Of a DNA stretch of 64,000 bases, positions 16,237 to 24,886 are shown piece by piece. Source of the DNA: Cellulophaga tyrosinoxydans. Its GTDB lineage: Bacteria; Bacteroidota; Bacteroidia; Flavobacteriales; Flavobacteriaceae. Positions within the stretch are counted from its first letter, which is position 1. Each line of letters begins with the position of its first letter. Where the stretch lies: assembly GCF_900176415.1 (NCBI RefSeq), contig NZ_FWXO01000001.1, positions 1,174,053 through 1,238,052 of the forward strand, written 5' to 3'. The translations under genes were made by a program, and so were the position numbers. The notes beneath the pieces were generated by a model that saw only the letters and a list, made by a program, of their open reading frames with translations, was not told where the DNA came from and did no database searches.

Positions 16237-17508
16237 ATGGGAAAGTATTTTTATGTTGTTTTATGTTGTCTTATTTTAGGCGCATGCGGAAATAAAGAAA
16301 AGTCTAACCAAGACCTTGAAAAGGTAGAAGTTATACAAAAACCAGTTATTGTAGAGGCATACGGCTTTAATTTAGAAGATTTTGTGGTGTTAAAAGACAC
16401 TGTGCGAGCCGGAGATAGTTTTGGGGAATTAATGACAAGAAACAAGGTAGATTACCAAAAAATATTTAAAATATCTACAGAATTTAAAGACACATTTGAT
16501 GTTCGTAAAATTGTAGTTGGTAAGCCATATGCTATTTTAAAGTCTAAGGACACCTCTGAAATTGCTCAATTTTTTATTTACGAGAATGATAAAATAAATT
16601 ATACAGTAGTAGATTTACGAGATTCTGTTGCTGCTTATACTAGAAAAAAGAGGGTAAAATTTGTAGAAAGAACGGCTTCTGGAGTTATAAACTCTAACCT
16701 TTCTGTAGCTATTGATGAACAAGGAATAGATTATATGGTAACAAATAATTTATCTGAAATATATGCTTGGTCTATTGACTTTTTTAGGCTTCAAAAAGGA
16801 GATAAATTTAAGGTAATTTATAAAGAAAAATATATAAACGATACTATTTATGCAGGTGCCGAACCAATTGAGGCTGCCTTTTTTGAGCATAATGGCGAAA
16901 CTTTTTATGCATTTTCATTTCAAACAGATTCGCTTAATAATATCTCAGAGTATTACGATCAAAATGCTAAAAATCTGCGACGTGCATTTTTAAAAGCTCC
17001 AGTGGAGTTTAGTAGAATATCTTCACGCTACAACTTAAACAGACGAATTGCTTATTACGGTTATAAAGTAAGGCCTCATAAAGGTACAGATTATGCCGCG
17101 CCAATTGGCACTCCAATTTTGGCAACAGCTAACGGTACAGTAATAGAATCTACAAGAAAAGGTGGTAATGGTAAATATGTAAAAATTCAACATAATAGTA
17201 CCTATAGCACTCAATACTTGCATATGAAAAATCAGAATGTGAAAAAGGGTCAGCATGTACGTCAGGGAGATGTCATTGGGTGGATAGGCATGACAGGTAA
17301 TACTGGAGGCCCACATGTTTGTTATCGTTTTTGGAAAAATGGAGAGCAAGTAGATCCATTAAAAGAGAAGCTACCAGTTTCAGAACCAATTGCGGATTCT
17401 TTAAAAACAAAATATTTAGAATTTATAAATCCAATCAAGAAAAAATTGGATAGCATTCCTTACCAGCAAGTGAAATTAGAAGAAGATCAACTAATAACAA
17501 TAAATTAA
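16237..17508 (+). CDS. M23-family peptidase lipoprotein with altered HxH motif
   Basis: The 423-residue protein has a lipobox (LGAC, Cys at residue 17), an N-terminal LysM-like/OapA-like region (GDSFGELMTRNKVDY; about residues 45-110), a middle beta region, and a C-terminal M23 fold (about 275-380). The first metal motif is intact (HKGTDYAAP, His281 and Asp285). The later motif that is usually HxH reads HVCYR (His360, Cys362), so the third zinc ligand would be Cys or is lost. M23 enzymes cut peptidoglycan cross-links; here the lipid anchor would place it at the envelope. The same substitution may be normal in the flavobacterial subfamily. Its stop directly abuts the pgi start, so tdo, this gene and pgi form an operon. 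Confidence 0.88.
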   Translation: MGKYFYVVLCCLILGACGNKEKSNQDLEKVEVIQKPVIVEAYGFNLEDFVVLKDTVRAGDSFGELMTRNKVDYQKIFKISTEFKDTFDVRKIVVGKPYAILKSKDTSEIAQFFIYENDKINYTVVDLRDSVAAYTRKKRVKFVERTASGVINSNLSVAIDEQGIDYMVTNNLSEIYAWSIDFFRLQKGDKFKVIYKEKYINDTIYAGAEPIEAAFFEHNGETFYAFSFQTDSLNNISEYYDQNAKNLRRAFLKAPVEFSRISSRYNLNRRIAYYGYKVRPHKGTDYAAPIGTPILATANGTVIESTRKGGNGKYVKIQHNSTYSTQYLHMKNQNVKKGQHVRQGDVIGWIGMTGNTGGPHVCYRFWKNGEQVDPLKEKLPVSEPIADSLKTKYLEFINPIKKKLDSIPYQQVKLEEDQLITIN

Positions 17509-19143
17509 ATGTCATTAAATAGCATCAATCCAACCACAACAAAATCTTGGAAAAAATTAGAGGAACATTTTAAAGTTTCAAAAAACCAAGATATAAAGGC
17601 ATATTTTGATCAAGATAAAAATCGTGCTACTAATTTTGGGATTACATGGAATGATTTTTTTGTAGATTATTCTAAAAATAGAATTTCTCAAGAAACTATG
17701 AATTTACTTTTGGAGCTGGCAAAAGAAGTGTATTTGAAAGATGCAATACAGAAATATTTTGATGGAGATTTAATTAATGAAACAGAGGGTAGGGCTGTAC
17801 TACATACTGCTTTGAGAGCTAAAAAGTCCGATTCTGTTTTAGTTGATGGTGTTAATGTTATACCAGAAGTATACGAAGTAAAGGAAAAGATAAAACTATT
17901 TACGGAAGCTGTAATATCCGGAACCAAAAAAGGGTACACAGGTAAAAAATTCACCGATGTTGTAAATATTGGCATTGGAGGCTCAGATTTAGGACCTGCA
18001 ATGGTTGTTGAGGCACTAAAGTTTTATGGAAACCATTTAAAAATGCATTTTGTTAGTAATGTAGATGGAGATCATGTTTACGAAACTTTAAAACACTTAG
18101 ATCCAGAAACCACATTATTTGTTGTGGTTTCAAAAACATTTACAACGCAAGAAACATTAAGCAATGCCACAACTATTAAAAAGTGGTTTTTAAAGCACGC
18201 AACACAAAAAGATGTTGCTAGTCATTTTGCAGCAGTGTCTACAAACACAGAAAAAATTGCAGAATTTGGTATAGCTGCCGAGAATGTTTTCCCTATGTGG
18301 GATTGGGTAGGTGGTCGTTTTTCTTTATGGAGCGCTGTTGGCTTGTCAATCGCTTTAGCTGTTGGTTTCGATAATTTTGATCAGCTACTAAAAGGAGCTA
18401 ACGAAATGGATCTGCATTTTAAGAATGAAGATTTTGAAAATAATATTCCTGTAACCTTAGCATTATTGAGTATATGGTATAATAATTTCTATGGAGCAGA
18501 AACAGAGGCTATTATTCCTTACACGCAATATTTAAGTCGTTTTTCTGCCTATCTACAACAAGGTATAATGGAGAGTAATGGTAAAAGTGTGGATAGAAAC
18601 GGGGAACCAGTTAACTATGAAACGGGTACAATAATTTGGGGAGAGCCAGGCACCAATTCGCAACATGCTTTTTTTCAATTAATTCATCAAGGAACCAAAG
18701 TAATCCCTACTGATTTTATTGGATTTAAAACATCTTTATATGGGGATAATGACCATCATAATAAGTTAATGGCTAACTTTTTTGCGCAAACTGAGGCTTT
18801 AATGAATGGTAAGACTTCAGTAGAAGCTAAAAATGAACTTTCTGGTAAAATGACGCCTGAGGAAGTTGAGAAACTTGTTCCATTTAAAGTGTTTAAGGGC
18901 AATAATCCAACGAACACTTTGCTAATAGATAAGTTAACTCCTAAAAGTTTAGGTGCGCTAATAGCATTGTATGAGCATAAAATATTTGTTCAAGGAGTAG
19001 TTTGGAATATTTTTAGTTATGATCAATGGGGAGTAGAATTAGGAAAGCAATTGGCTACAACTATTTTAAAAGATATTGAGAATTCTGAAATTGCTAATCA
19101 TGACTCGTCTACGTTAAATCTTTTACATTCTTTTAAGAAATAA
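17509..19143 (+). CDS. pgi: Glucose-6-phosphate isomerase
   Basis: Cytoplasmic glycolytic enzyme that interconverts glucose-6-phosphate and fructose-6-phosphate. The 544-residue length is normal. Signatures include [14 protein letters not shown], the phosphate-binding [27 protein letters not shown], and [10 protein letters not shown] in the form [17 protein letters not shown] with the conserved Glu and His. The late [26 protein letters not shown] block carries the catalytic Lys region. The ATG begins at the base after the stop of the upstream M23 gene, implying translational coupling. Confidence 0.98.
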   Translation: MSLNSINPTTTKSWKKLEEHFKVSKNQDIKAYFDQDKNRATNFGITWNDFFVDYSKNRISQETMNLLLELAKEVYLKDAIQKYFDGDLINETEGRAVLHTALRAKKSDSVLVDGVNVIPEVYEVKEKIKLFTEAVISGTKKGYTGKKFTDVVNIGIGGSDLGPAMVVEALKFYGNHLKMHFVSNVDGDHVYETLKHLDPETTLFVVVSKTFTTQETLSNATTIKKWFLKHATQKDVASHFAAVSTNTEKIAEFGIAAENVFPMWDWVGGRFSLWSAVGLSIALAVGFDNFDQLLKGANEMDLHFKNEDFENNIPVTLALLSIWYNNFYGAETEAIIPYTQYLSRFSAYLQQGIMESNGKSVDRNGEPVNYETGTIIWGEPGTNSQHAFFQLIHQGTKVIPTDFIGFKTSLYGDNDHHNKLMANFFAQTEALMNGKTSVEAKNELSGKMTPEEVEKLVPFKVFKGNNPTNTLLIDKLTPKSLGALIALYEHKIFVQGVVWNIFSYDQWGVELGKQLATTILKDIENSEIANHDSSTLNLLHSFKK

Positions 19144-19315
19144 ACAATTATATTCTCAATTCTTAATAAAATCTAATAACTTCTTGTTTTTCAGGTATTA
19201 CAATGGTGATTTTATGTTAATTTTGGCAAGACTAATTTAACGTTTTGTTAATGTTTAAGTGGTTTTAAAAAGTCACTTTTGCAGCAAAATAAAAACTAAA
19301 ATAACATTTAGAAAA

Positions 19316-22300
19316 ATGAGAAAAATGTACTTCGCAATTTTTGCGTTTCTTACGACAGCAATTGCTTTTTCACAAGGGGTTACAACTTCTGCAATTGGAG
19401 GTCAAGTAACAGATGAAACAGGAGAACCCTTACCTGGTGCTAGTGTAGTAGCTATACATACTCCGTCGGGTACAACGTATGGTGCTGCAGCTGATTTTGA
19501 TGGCTACTATAGAATTTCAAACATGAGAACTGGTGGGCCATATAAATTAACTATTTCTTATGTTGGTTATGTAGAATATAGTGACGACAAACTATTTCTG
19601 CAGTTAGGTGATGCACAAAGAGTTAGTGTTAAGCTTAGTGAGGCAACCAATGCTCTTGATGAAATAGTAGTAGTTGGTCAATCAAATGGCGTTTTTGATT
19701 CTGGAAAAACTGGAGCAGGTACTAATGTTTCTCAAAAACAAGTAAGTACATTGCCAACAATTTCTAGAAATATTGCTGATTTCGCAAGATTAACACCACA
19801 GGCGCAAGTAACTGGTGACGATGTTATTTCTATTGCAGGGCAGAATAATCGTTACAATGCAATTTATATCGATGGTGCTGTTAATAATGATGTTTTTGGT
19901 CTTGCTGGAAACGGAACAAATGGAGGTCAAACAGGTGTTAGTCCTATTTCATTAGACGCTATCGAATCATTTCAAATTAACGTAGCGCCTTTTGATGTTA
20001 GGCAATCTGGATTTGCTGGAGGTAGTATTAATGCTATTACCAAGTCAGGTACAAATAAAGTAGAAGGTTCTGCTTATGGGTTTTATAGAAATCAAGATTT
20101 AGCTGGGAAAACTCCAGTAGGTCTTGCAGGAACTAATGAGAGAACGAAACTAGCGGAATTTTCTTCACAAACATTTGGTGTGCGTGTTGGTGGTCCAATA
20201 GTTAATGATAAATTATTCTATTTTGTGAACTATGAAAGACAAGATAATGAAACACCACAACCTTTTGACATATCTACTTATAGAGGAAGTGTTACTGCTG
20301 CGCAATTAACTCAACTTTCAGATTTTTTAAACACTAACTATGGTTATGATGCTGGTGGATATGAGAATAATACCTCCACTCTAAAAAGTGATAAATTAAT
20401 TGCTAAGATTGACTGGAATATTAATGATAATAATAAATTATCATTAAAGCATAGTTATGTAAAGGCAATACAATTTAATGCGTCTGGTTCAAATCAGGGA
20501 GCGATTAACTTTTTGAACGGTGCAATAAATTTTGAATCCGTTACAAATTCTACCGCCTTAGAATTTAGCTCTAAGATTGGTTCTAACATGTCAAACAACT
20601 TAGTGGTTGGTTATACAACTGTAAATGATGATCGTGGTGTTGCTGGAAATCCTTTTCCAAGTGTTCAGATTTTTGATTCTTCTGGGGCTTCTATATTTTT
20701 TGGTTCAGAACCATTTTCAACAGCCAATTTATTAGAGCAAAAAGTTCTTACAATTGCTGATAATTTTGAAATTTATTCAGGAAGACACACAATAACTATT
20801 GGTACGAATAATGAATTCTCGTCTGCTTATAATGTGTTTTTTGGGAATAACTTTGGAGCCTACAGATATAATAATTTAAACGATTTCTTAACTGGTGCTC
20901 CTGGAAATAGATATAGATACGGCTATTCTTTATTAGGAGGTACTGGCGATAATTCTCAAGGTGCTGCCGATTTTGATTTATTTCAATTTGGCCTTTATAT
21001 CCAAGATCAAGTTAACGTTACAGATAATTTTAAATTTACTATGGGTGCTCGTATTGATGTTCCTTATTGGGCTGATGGTTTAGTAAATGATGATTTTAAT
21101 ACAAGAACTGTTGCTTTACTAGAAGCTAATGGTAAAAATTTACAAGGTGCGCGAGTAGGTCAAGGTATTGATGCTACTGTACACTTTTCTCCTAGAGTTG
21201 GATTTAATTGGGATGTTAAGGGTAATCGTTCCACACAAATTCGTGGTGGATTGGGAGTATTTACTTCAAGATTACCTCTAGTATGGCCAGGTGGTGCTTA
21301 CAATAATAATGGTGTAACTGCCGGTTCTTTACAATTAACTGGCTCAGCTGTTCCAGTATTTAACCCAGATGTAAATAATCAGTTTGCAGATCCTGTTCCA
21401 GGAACTGGTGCTTTAGGAGGGGATATTAATATCTTTGCAAAAGATTTTAAATTACCTCAAGTATTTAAAACCAATATTGCCATTGATCAAAAATTACCTG
21501 GTGGAGTGGTATTCTCTGCTGATTTTATTTGGAATGATAACATCACAGCAGTTACTTATGAAAATCTTAATTTGCCTAATACTCCAAGTTTTATAACTAC
21601 AGGAGCAGGATCTAGACCAAATTATGGCTTTGGACAATTGGACAGAACATATGGTGCTGTTTACTTGGGTTCAAACACAGGTGAAGGTAGTTCATATAAT
21701 GTTAGTGGAACTTTAAGCAAAAATTTCTATTCTTCTAAGGTTGATGTATCTACACAAGCGACATATTCTTATGGAGATTCAGACGTATTGTTAGATGGTA
21801 CTTCTTCTCAAAATAGCTCTCAATGGAGAAATTTAGAAACTGTTAATGGTTCTAACAGACCAGTTTTATCGAGATCAGATTTTTCACCTGGGCATAGAAT
21901 CATTGCTAATTCAACTATTGAATTCAAATGGTCAGATAACTTGCGTACACGTTTAGGCTTATTTTATGAAGGAGCAGAAGGTTCCCCTTTTAGTTATGTA
22001 TATAACGGTAGTGGATTGTTATCTGATACAGGTTCATTCTCTGCTTTAGCTTACGTTCCTGCAAATGAGGCAGAAGCACAGTTAGATTTCTTTAGAAATA
22101 GAGGAGTAATTATCCCAGATACTCCAACTCCAGCTGAGCAATGGGCTTCATTAAATGCTTTTATTGAAAGTGATGAATATCTAAGCAGTAGAAGAGGGCA
22201 ATTTGCAGAAAGAAATGCAAGTCGTTCTGATTGGTCACATATAATTGATTTAAAATTTGCACAGGAATTTCGTTTTAATGTAGGAAATAGTTTAAATAAA

Positions 22301-22540
22301 ATAGAGTTAACTGCTGATATTTTTAACTTTACAAATCTTTTAAATAAAGAATGGGGAGTTAGAACTTTCACAAACTTCGGTCAAGTTCAATTGTTAAACC
22401 ACACAGGTTTTCAAGCTGATGGAACTACTCCAACATTTACTTATAATGCAAGTGCACCAGATACTCAAAATATTATCGATGATTCTGGTTTAAACTCATC
22501 AAGATGGCAAATGCAAGTTGGTCTTAGATATAGTTTCTAA
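19316..22540 (+). CDS. Oar-like TonB-dependent receptor with carboxypeptidase-like domain
   Basis: The start at 19316 (MRKMYFAIFAFLTTAIAFSQ) gives a clean signal peptide; a frame opening 57 bases earlier adds non-signal residues. The 1074-residue protein has a carboxypeptidase-regulatory-like domain (GGQVTDETGEPLPGASVVA, about residues 28-105), a TonB-box-like ALDEIVVVG, a plug (VSTLPTISRNIADFARLTPQ ..RYNAIYIDGAVNND) and a barrel ending GLRYSF. The plug resembles Myxococcus Oar and the abundant Bacteroidetes Oar-like receptors, which are not linked to a SusD partner. Substrate is unknown. A strong terminator follows, so it is monocistronic. Confidence 0.92.
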   Translation: MRKMYFAIFAFLTTAIAFSQGVTTSAIGGQVTDETGEPLPGASVVAIHTPSGTTYGAAADFDGYYRISNMRTGGPYKLTISYVGYVEYSDDKLFLQLGDAQRVSVKLSEATNALDEIVVVGQSNGVFDSGKTGAGTNVSQKQVSTLPTISRNIADFARLTPQAQVTGDDVISIAGQNNRYNAIYIDGAVNNDVFGLAGNGTNGGQTGVSPISLDAIESFQINVAPFDVRQSGFAGGSINAITKSGTNKVEGSAYGFYRNQDLAGKTPVGLAGTNERTKLAEFSSQTFGVRVGGPIVNDKLFYFVNYERQDNETPQPFDISTYRGSVTAAQLTQLSDFLNTNYGYDAGGYENNTSTLKSDKLIAKIDWNINDNNKLSLKHSYVKAIQFNASGSNQGAINFLNGAINFESVTNSTALEFSSKIGSNMSNNLVVGYTTVNDDRGVAGNPFPSVQIFDSSGASIFFGSEPFSTANLLEQKVLTIADNFEIYSGRHTITIGTNNEFSSAYNVFFGNNFGAYRYNNLNDFLTGAPGNRYRYGYSLLGGTGDNSQGAADFDLFQFGLYIQDQVNVTDNFKFTMGARIDVPYWADGLVNDDFNTRTVALLEANGKNLQGARVGQGIDATVHFSPRVGFNWDVKGNRSTQIRGGLGVFTSRLPLVWPGGAYNNNGVTAGSLQLTGSAVPVFNPDVNNQFADPVPGTGALGGDINIFAKDFKLPQVFKTNIAIDQKLPGGVVFSADFIWNDNITAVTYENLNLPNTPSFITTGAGSRPNYGFGQLDRTYGAVYLGSNTGEGSSYNVSGTLSKNFYSSKVDVSTQATYSYGDSDVLLDGTSSQNSSQWRNLETVNGSNRPVLSRSDFSPGHRIIANSTIEFKWSDNLRTRLGLFYEGAEGSPFSYVYNGSGLLSDTGSFSALAYVPANEAEAQLDFFRNRGVIIPDTPTPAEQWASLNAFIESDEYLSSRRGQFAERNASRSDWSHIIDLKFAQEFRFNVGNSLNKIELTADIFNFTNLLNKEWGVRTFTNFGQVQLLNHTGFQADGTTPTFTYNASAPDTQNIIDDSGLNSSRWQMQVGLRYSF

Positions 22541-22560
22541 TTCTAACTGTTAATTATTTA

Positions 22561-22587
22561 AAACCCTGCTAAATGCAGGGTTTTTTT
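22561..22587 (+). terminator. Intrinsic terminator of the Oar-like receptor gene
   Basis: AAACCCTGC pairs perfectly with GCAGGGTTT around a 5-base loop and is followed by a T-tract, 20 bases after the receptor stop. Confidence 0.9.
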
Positions 22588-22635
22588 ATGGTTAAATTTT
22601 ACTAAATTTAAACCCAACAAAATAAAATCAAAATC

Positions 22636-23073
22636 ATGTACGAAATCATTTATAACCTACATTCATTTTTTGCTTACATAGTTTTAGCTGTACTCATCCT
22701 TGCTGTTATTAATGCTATTACAGGATTAATGGGTAAAAGAATGTTTACTTTAGAAAAAGACTTTAGAGTTAGTCTTTTCGCATTAATCGTATCACATTTG
22801 CAATTAGTAATTGGCATAGTGCTCTATTTTGTTTCCCCTAAGGGTTTTGGAGCAATACAAGAATTTGGAATGGGCGGATTAACCTCGGCTGCTAGATTAT
22901 TGGCCGTAGAACATCCTTTTATAAATATAATCGCTATTGTATTAATTACCATAGGTTGGTCTAAGCACAAAAAGTTAATGGAGGCAGACCGTAAATTTAA
23001 AACAATTGCAATTTTCTACGGACTGGGTCTTGTATTATTTTTAAGTCGTCTTCCTTGGGGGCAATGGATATAA
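22636..23073 (+). CDS. Four-helix integral membrane protein, possible b-type haem binder
   Basis: The 145-residue protein has four predicted membrane helices (about residues 8-28, 45-67, 90-107 and 122-138). Histidines fall at the helix ends or within helices (NLHSFFAY, VSHLQLVIG, VEHPFINI, SKHKK). This pattern is often annotated as cytochrome B-like in Flavobacteriaceae, and the His positions could coordinate haem. There is no CxxCH motif and no recognised enzyme domain, so the function is unproven. The stop codon lies immediately before the first copy of the GC-rich palindromic repeat. Confidence 0.8.
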   Translation: MYEIIYNLHSFFAYIVLAVLILAVINAITGLMGKRMFTLEKDFRVSLFALIVSHLQLVIGIVLYFVSPKGFGAIQEFGMGGLTSAARLLAVEHPFINIIAIVLITIGWSKHKKLMEADRKFKTIAIFYGLGLVLFLSRLPWGQWI

Positions 23074-23105
23074 GCCCCCTCTCACTCCCCCATAAGGGGA
23101 GAACT
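23072..23105 (+). repeat. GC-rich intergenic palindromic repeat, copy A
   Basis: The motif AAGCCCCCTCTCACTCCCCC followed by ATAAGGGGAGAACT is far more GC-rich than its surroundings and contains a CTCCCC/GGGGAG palindrome. It is the inverse orientation of copies B and C. It starts inside the stop codon of the four-helix protein gene. Confidence 0.75.
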
Positions 23106-23173
23106 CATTATTTTATCGGAAAAATATTACAGTTACTTGAAAAATATATTCATATTAAATACAAGCTATATGT

Positions 23174-23209
23174 AAGTTCCCCTCCAAAGGAGGGGCTAGA
23201 GGAAGACTT
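23174..23209 (-). repeat. GC-rich intergenic palindromic repeat, copy B
   Basis: Contains the perfect 7-bp palindrome CCCCTCC-AAA-GGAGGGG followed by GCTAGAGGAAGACTT. Same orientation as copy C and opposite to copy A. Confidence 0.75.
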
Positions 23210-23293
23210 GAAACGAAATCTTTATATAATTGTAAAAATATTTTAAACGCCTATTTCCGATTGACTTATGAGGTTGTAAAATTTTTAATTTAA
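23210..23293. other. Spacer between repeat copy B and the lipoprotein remnant
   Basis: Plain AT-rich sequence; nothing recognisable. Confidence 0.5.
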
Positions 23294-23697
23294 CTACTTT
23301 ACTATTGATATTTTATAACTATTATTTTCTAAGTCTTCTACTTCGTAGGTAACACCATTATATTTTACTTTTAAAATTTTATAAAAAGTACCACTACAAC
23401 TTACATCTTCAACTTACATCTTCTTTGCATAAATCTATTGAAAGCATTTCAGTTCCTTGATCGTTCAAGAATATTGACCAAATGTTATCTTTGTCTTCCG
23501 AGCCGTAATTAGTTAAAGAAATAAGATTTTTATAAGTGTCTGGAATAAAGCTCTCATCTGTATAAATGCAGGGCAGTCTTTTAAAACCATCTCGTTCTAC
23601 ACATATGATGTTGACATCGTAGGGATTATTTTCAATTAAGTTGTTGCCTGAACTATCTACCAGTTCAATTAATAAAGTTTGCTGTATAATTCCTTTT
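23294..23697 (-). pseudogene. Decayed small lipoprotein-type gene (frameshift by 13-bp duplication, no start)
   Basis: Read on the minus strand from 23697, one frame gives about 96 residues (QQTLLIELVDSSGNNLIENN .. WSIFLNDQGTEMLSIDLCKE) and then stops at 23409-23411. Removing one copy of a 13-base tandem duplication at 23398-23423 restores the frame and gives a further 35 or so residues (CSGTFYKILKVKYNGVTYEV ..) up to a stop at 23294-23296. The restored product resembles the many small flavobacterial lipoproteins whose mature part begins with a T-LLIELVD-GNNLI motif. The start codon and signal peptide/lipobox are missing: the frame runs straight into repeat copy C. Family assignment is by pattern only. 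Confidence 0.65.
23398..23423. repeat. 13-bp perfect tandem duplication within the pseudogene
   Basis: AACTTACATCTTC occurs twice in direct contact (23398-23410 and 23411-23423). Thirteen is not a multiple of three, so the duplication shifts the reading frame and creates the stop at 23409-23411. Confidence 0.95.
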
Positions 23698-24765
23698 TTA
23701 TTCCCCTCCTTTGGAGGGGCTAGGGGAGGCCTTAATTAAATATAGAAACACTGGAAAATGATCGCTATAGCCTCCAATATAACTTCCACCTGCATAAGTG
23801 CGTAAAGGATACCCTTTATATTTGCCTGAAGGATCTAATAAGTACGATGGAGTAAAAACTGCAGCTTTCCAAAAAGTATACTGTTCTTTATTTTTGGATA
23901 TAAGATTTGATGTAAAAAATAGTTGATCAAATAAATTCCATTTATCCCGATAGGCTAATGAGCCAATTCCTTTTTTAAAAAGTCGTTCCATAGGATTGTA
24001 AAGATCAGTCGGTTCTAGATTTTTTGTCTTCCCCTTTGTTTTTAATATCTTTTTTAAACTATCACTGGTTGGATCATCATTTAAATCGCCCATACTTATT
24101 ATTTTGGCAGCAACGTCTATTTTATTAATAGAATCTATAATACGTTTATTTAGTTTAGCGGCTTCAATTCTATTGGGTTTACTTCGAGCTTCACCACCGC
24201 TTCGCGAAGGCCAATGGTTTACTATAAAGTAAAATTGTTCGTTATCTAGAAAACCTCCTACAACTAACTGATCTCGCGTATAATCTCGAAAACCTTCGCT
24301 ATTAGAAAGTAATAGTCTGTGGCTTTTAAATGAATTTGGAATGAAGGCATGTTTTTTATAAAGTAGTGCCACATCTATACCTCGTTCGTCTGGGGAATCA
24401 AAATGAATTACTCCGTAGTTTTTATCTTCTAAGTTTTTATGATGTAGTAAATCTTCGATAACCTGCTGGTTTTCTACTTCGCATAAACCAATAATATCAG
24501 GTGATGCCTTACGTTTTTCAGCACCTATTTCCAACAAGACTTTAGATATGGTTTCAATCTTTTTCTGGTAGCGTTCCAATGTCCAATTATCTTTTCCTTC
24601 TGGAGTCCTGTCATCGTCATAGGTTAAAGTGTCATTATGCGTATCAAACAGATTTTCAACATTATAGAAAGCTACTGTTCGTATTTGGTACGTTTTTTTA
24701 TTAGAATTTTGGGCAAATATAACTACTGGTGAAATGGCGAAAAAGAGGGCAATAAAAATTCTCAT
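23698..24765 (-). CDS. Secreted endonuclease/exonuclease/phosphatase-family protein
   Basis: The 355-residue protein has a signal peptide (cleavage after VVIFAQ) and an EEP/DNase I-like fold. Motifs in order are FYNVENLFD, GLCEVEN (catalytic Glu), RGIDVALLYK, NHWPSRSGGEARSKPNR, GDLNDDP and GYSDHFPVF (catalytic Asp-His pair). Bacteroidetes homologues are predicted extracellular nucleases. The last ten residues (ASPSPSKGGE) are encoded by repeat copy C, so the repeat has replaced or extended the natural C-terminus just after the last core strand. The gene is divergent, across 121 bases, from a TonB receptor and a lamin-tail lipoprotein, which suggests a shared role in nucleic-acid or phosphate scavenging (inference). 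Confidence 0.9.
   Translation of the reverse strand: MRIFIALFFAISPVVIFAQNSNKKTYQIRTVAFYNVENLFDTHNDTLTYDDDRTPEGKDNWTLERYQKKIETISKVLLEIGAEKRKASPDIIGLCEVENQQVIEDLLHHKNLEDKNYGVIHFDSPDERGIDVALLYKKHAFIPNSFKSHRLLLSNSEGFRDYTRDQLVVGGFLDNEQFYFIVNHWPSRSGGEARSKPNRIEAAKLNKRIIDSINKIDVAAKIISMGDLNDDPTSDSLKKILKTKGKTKNLEPTDLYNPMERLFKKGIGSLAYRDKWNLFDQLFFTSNLISKNKEQYTFWKAAVFTPSYLLDPSGKYKGYPLRTYAGGSYIGGYSDHFPVFLYLIKASPSPSKGGE
23701..23734 (-). repeat. GC-rich palindromic repeat, copy C, inside the nuclease 3' end
   Basis: TTCCCCTCC-TTT-GGAGGGG followed by CTAGGGGAGGCCTT is the same motif as copy B with the loop triplet inverted. It lies in the coding sequence of the secreted nuclease and encodes its last ten residues, and it also marks the 5' breakpoint of the lipoprotein pseudogene. 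Confidence 0.8.
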
Positions 24766-24886
24766 AAATTGAAGCTTTCTTGTAATGTGCTGATTAAAAA
24801 TACATTAAATTATACAGATAATTCTTTAATACTCGTAACAATATACTTATATTAAACATCGAAAAACTAACCATTTTCTTTTTTTA

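Larger units (their letters stand above)
23072..23209. repeat. Possible MITE-like element bounded by copies A and B
   Basis: Copies A and B are inverted relative to each other and about 35 bases long, so they form imperfect terminal inverted repeats of a 138-base unit with an AT-rich, non-coding interior. No target-site duplication was found by eye. Independent insertion of two repeat copies is an equally good explanation. Confidence 0.4.

Noticed and set aside
23055-23246. 63-codon plus-strand frame across repeat copies A and B
   Set aside because: It is generated by the GC-rich repeats; no protein-like features.
23398-23423. Direct repeat as an attachment site or CRISPR-like unit
   Set aside because: Only two abutting 13-base copies with no spacer, integrase or Cas gene; it is best explained as slippage duplication.
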